From Ketobacter sp. MCCC 1A13808 (GTDB taxonomy: Bacteria > Pseudomonadota > Gammaproteobacteria > Pseudomonadales > Ketobacteraceae), in NCBI RefSeq assembly GCF_009746715.1, contig NZ_VRKW01000018.1, positions 1 to 64,000 of the forward strand: 64,000 bases of DNA, in the 5' to 3' direction. Shown piece by piece: positions 61,920 to 64,000 of the stretch (positions are counted from its first letter, which is position 1; every line of letters starts with the position of its first letter). The notes under the pieces are model-generated. The model saw nothing but the letters and a program-made list of their open reading frames with translations. It had not been told where the DNA came from and did no database searches. Made by a program: the position numbers and the translations under genes.

Positions 61920-62594
61920 GTGGAACCCGCGCTGATGCAAACAACTGAAGAAAAAGAAGCCATCGCCAAGAAAAACTTTAATGAGTTTTTCAGGCAATGG
62001 TGGTTTTCCATTCTGGTTATGATTTTAATTTGCATCACCGCAACGTTTCCGCAAACCATCATACAGCAACTGGCATTGGTGCACGACAAAGTAGCCAGCG
62101 GAGAAATCTGGCGTATTATCACCAGCCAGTTTGTCCATCTCAACAGCAACCACACCATGCTCAACTTAGTGGGCTACCTGATCGTCTCAGTCAGCTTCCG
62201 AGAAGAGATCTCTGCCCGGCGTGAAGCCATTGGCCTGCTGATTTGCATTCTCGGTGTCGGCACCGGCATTTTTTGGTTAAATAGCGAAATACTCTGGTAC
62301 GTGGGCTTATCCGGCGCCATTTGGGGCATGTTGACCCATTACTTGATTGTTGGCTGGCAGCGAGCCCCCATGCTCTCTCTGCTATTCGCGATGTATATGG
62401 CCGGCAAAACCATCTACGAACAGTTTATGGGTGGGACCGATTCGTTCACCGGACAGGCGATTGGTGGTTTTGTCGCTGTAGACAGCCATCTTTACGGCAT
62501 CCTAACCGGAATGGTCATCGGTGTTATAAGCTTGCTAATCAATCTTAAACAATCAACTAACACCATAGAAAAATCCAGTGCTTCTTCACAGTGA
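61920..62594 (+). CDS. Rhomboid-family protease (rhombosortase-like)
   Basis: Intramembrane serine protease of 224 residues. The rhomboid signatures are visible: HLNSNHTMLN (HxxxxHxxxN, near residue 75), the catalytic Ser in YVGLSGAIWG, and the catalytic His in DSHLYG. Six helices are expected. The size and the GLSG motif fit rhombosortases, which process GlyGly-CTERM proteins. Substrates are not in the window. The start GTG 61920 is used; ATG at 61935 is an alternative. It lies 22 nt after valS and overlaps the next gene by 17 nt. Confidence 0.8.
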   Translation: MEPALMQTTEEKEAIAKKNFNEFFRQWWFSILVMILICITATFPQTIIQQLALVHDKVASGEIWRIITSQFVHLNSNHTMLNLVGYLIVSVSFREEISARREAIGLLICILGVGTGIFWLNSEILWYVGLSGAIWGMLTHYLIVGWQRAPMLSLLFAMYMAGKTIYEQFMGGTDSFTGQAIGGFVAVDSHLYGILTGMVIGVISLLINLKQSTNTIEKSSASSQ

Positions 62595-63513
62595 ACTCAA
62601 CCGCTACCGATCCCCGCACGTTCGCAATCTTGCCTGGGCTTTACTTAGCCCAGCGTTGATAGAAACCCGAAATACGAAATATCACCTGCCTCACTCGATT
62701 TATGAGCAGGCCTATCACGACATTCAACCCCACCTATCGACGATCGACAATGACGATCAGACATTGGTTGAGTACCTACAGTTAAACAATCACTACCGAC
62801 TCGGAATCTATTTCGAAAGATGCTGGCTGTATTGGCTACAACACAGTAAACAGTTTCGCCTACTGTCCAACAATCTCCCTGTGCGTGATGACAAAAAAAC
62901 GCTCGGCGAGTTTGACCTGATCGTTAAAAATCAAACAAGTGGTGATGTGGAGCATTGGGAATTGGCGATCAAGTTCTATCTGCAAGTGAACCCTCCCGGC
63001 CGAGACACTCAATGGCTCGGGCCAAATCTCAAAGACCGCTTAAGCAGAAAGTATCACCACCTGATTGACCAGCAGCTCGCACTTTCAGATAACCCGGTAG
63101 CAAAACAGCTTTGTCTGGATCGAGGCTGGGATATCGTCACCAAACGGCTGCTCAGCAAAGGCCGCCTGTTCTACGCCTTCAACGAACAGTTAGAGCGGCC
63201 CCCTGCGGCATGTCCGGACTACATTCAAGAAGATCACCAGACAGGGTGGTGGTTATCTGAATCAGAATTTGAACGAACTTTTTCGCCCCTGCCCCAGTGT
63301 CAATTTCATCGCCTGGAAAAACGAGAGTGGATGGCACAAAGTGGATGTGAGGCCTTGAGCTACCGTCAATTCGTCCTTCAATTGCAGCGTGACACACTGG
63401 AACACCCTGTTCAGGTTCTGGTATCCCGCTGGACAGAAAAACCTGAAATACTATTCCTGGTTCCGGACCAATGGCATTCACAGGCACTATCCGTTGCCAG
63501 CATTGGAAATTAA
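62578..63513 (+). CDS. DUF1853-family protein
   Basis: A 311-residue soluble protein of unknown function. The family features are VRNLAWALLSPALI near the N-terminus, LGIYFERCWLYWLQ, then LGEFDLIVKN and WELAIKFYL, a nuclease-like D/ExK pattern that suggests a PD-(D/E)xK fold; that is an inference. The GTG start at 62578 overlaps the protease gene by 17 nt. Its stop overlaps the convergent GGDEF gene by 4 nt. Confidence 0.85.
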   Translation: MLLHSELNRYRSPHVRNLAWALLSPALIETRNTKYHLPHSIYEQAYHDIQPHLSTIDNDDQTLVEYLQLNNHYRLGIYFERCWLYWLQHSKQFRLLSNNLPVRDDKKTLGEFDLIVKNQTSGDVEHWELAIKFYLQVNPPGRDTQWLGPNLKDRLSRKYHHLIDQQLALSDNPVAKQLCLDRGWDIVTKRLLSKGRLFYAFNEQLERPPAACPDYIQEDHQTGWWLSESEFERTFSPLPQCQFHRLEKREWMAQSGCEALSYRQFVLQLQRDTLEHPVQVLVSRWTEKPEILFLVPDQWHSQALSVASIGN

Positions 63514-64000
63514 CTATTCGGCTTGGTTATTTGCACTCGGTTGCCTCCACTGGTTTGTGCAACATATACAGCACCTTCTGCGGCCATCAGCAGGTCCTTA
63601 TATAACTCGGGCTGGCGGGGCAACGCACAAGCCACTCCGATACTCACCGATGCCTGAATTTTTGCCACCCCAAAATCAAATGGGTGTCTGATGACAGCAG
63701 CAAGCACTTCCGACGCCAGGTAACCCGCGCCTACCGCATCCGTGGCAGGCAAAACAACACCAAACACTTTATCACCGTAGCGCGTTATCAAATCGGCCGG
63801 GCGTGAAATAATACGTTCCAGAATATCCGCCACGTTTTTAAGGCATTCGTCGGAAGCCACCTTCCCATGATCCGCGATGATTTCGCGGTATTCATCCAGC
63901 TCGACCACAATAAGTGACAACAACTCACCACTGCGATAACAACGATCCCATTCCTTCCTTAACGTAGAAAGTAAACTATTTTCATTGCCAACACCGGTTA
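63510..64000 (-). CDS. Degenerate GGDEF-domain protein (partial, runs off the right edge)
   Basis: C-terminal part of a GGDEF-family protein; it continues in frame to base 64000 with no stop, so the N-terminus lies outside. Reading from the edge gives LTGVGNENSLLSTL, then LLSLIVVELDEYRE, the position of the metal-binding region of diguanylate cyclases. The GGDEF signature is degenerate: RYGDKVFGVV in place of RYGGDEF, lacking the second G-D-E, and the D-x-F-K-x-x-N-D motif is also altered. It is probably not an active cyclase, but may bind c-di-GMP or act in regulation. The TTG near 63923 is not its start. Confidence 0.85.
   Translation of the reverse strand, partial: TGVGNENSLLSTLRKEWDRCYRSGELLSLIVVELDEYREIIADHGKVASDECLKNVADILERIISRPADLITRYGDKVFGVVLPATDAVGAGYLASEVLAAVIRHPFDFGVAKIQASVSIGVACALPRQPELYKDLLMAAEGAVYVAQTSGGNRVQITKPNS

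Overview
The window reads as one chromosomal stretch of a free-living gammaproteobacterium, probably marine and in the wider Pseudomonadales/Oceanospirillales group (Alcanivorax- or Ketobacter-like; the genus is a guess). The housekeeping gene order guaBA / xseA / der-bamB-yfgM-hisS-ispG-rodZ-pilF-rlmN-ndk / iscSR-cysE-trmJ / suhB / secFD-yajC-tgt-queA / tRNA-Leu / lptGF / pepA-holC-valS matches, as I recall it, the Pseudomonas aeruginosa layout almost gene for gene. Encoded products are full length and codon use is typical of a mid-GC proteobacterium. There is one tRNA (Leu-CAA), no rRNA, no CRISPR array and no recognisable restriction, abortive-infection or toxin-antitoxin module.

Region 1 (1 to about 13,575) is accessory DNA, interpreted as the right part of a genomic island integrated at the 3' end of guaA. 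It has two tyrosine recombinases. One (651-1517) is flanked by a pair of palindromic, att-like repeats. The other (12050-13267) is a P4/CP4-type integrase beside guaA, with four ATACCATG boxes between it and guaA. Between them lies a heavy-metal resistance locus: a CDF exporter, an MgtC/SapB-like protein, an unknown four-helix membrane protein, an HME-RND CzcCBA pump and a His-rich CzcI-like periplasmic protein. It ends with small mobile-element proteins (an excisionase-like HTH, a DUF6908-like protein, AlpA). Several perfect inverted repeats with 10-20 bp arms lie in the non-coding parts.

Region 2 (13.6-33.1 kb) has guaA and guaB (GMP synthesis), an AsmA-family protein, a linker-rich lipoprotein, and a LysR regulator divergent from an acyl-CoA dehydrogenase / kinase / histidine phosphatase / SDR cluster. 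That cluster resembles routes for 4-hydroxyacyl-CoA breakdown. A 36-residue small ORF with a strong ribosome site follows, then a lipoprotein hydrolase, xseA, an MMPL/RND exporter, a DUF2914 protein and a class II aldolase.

Region 3 (33.2-47.6 kb) is the core der-to-trmJ block on the minus strand, then suhB on plus. The isc locus stands out: iscR and iscS are present, but iscU, iscA, hscBA and fdx are absent from their usual place before ndk, and IscS lacks the C-terminal tail that helps dock IscU.

Region 4 (47.6-64 kb) holds secFD-yajC-tgt-queA, tRNA-Leu, an RDD protein, lptGF, pepA-holC-(hypothetical)-valS, a rhomboid/rhombosortase-like protease, a DUF1853 protein, and the C-terminal part of a degenerate GGDEF protein that runs off the right edge.

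The most notable observations are the reduced isc locus with a trimmed IscS, the paired recombinase-type palindromes around the first integrase, the arm-site-like repeats at the guaA junction, the 4-hydroxyacyl-CoA-type cluster and two unannotated small proteins. I did not find a clear, wholly new multi-gene system.
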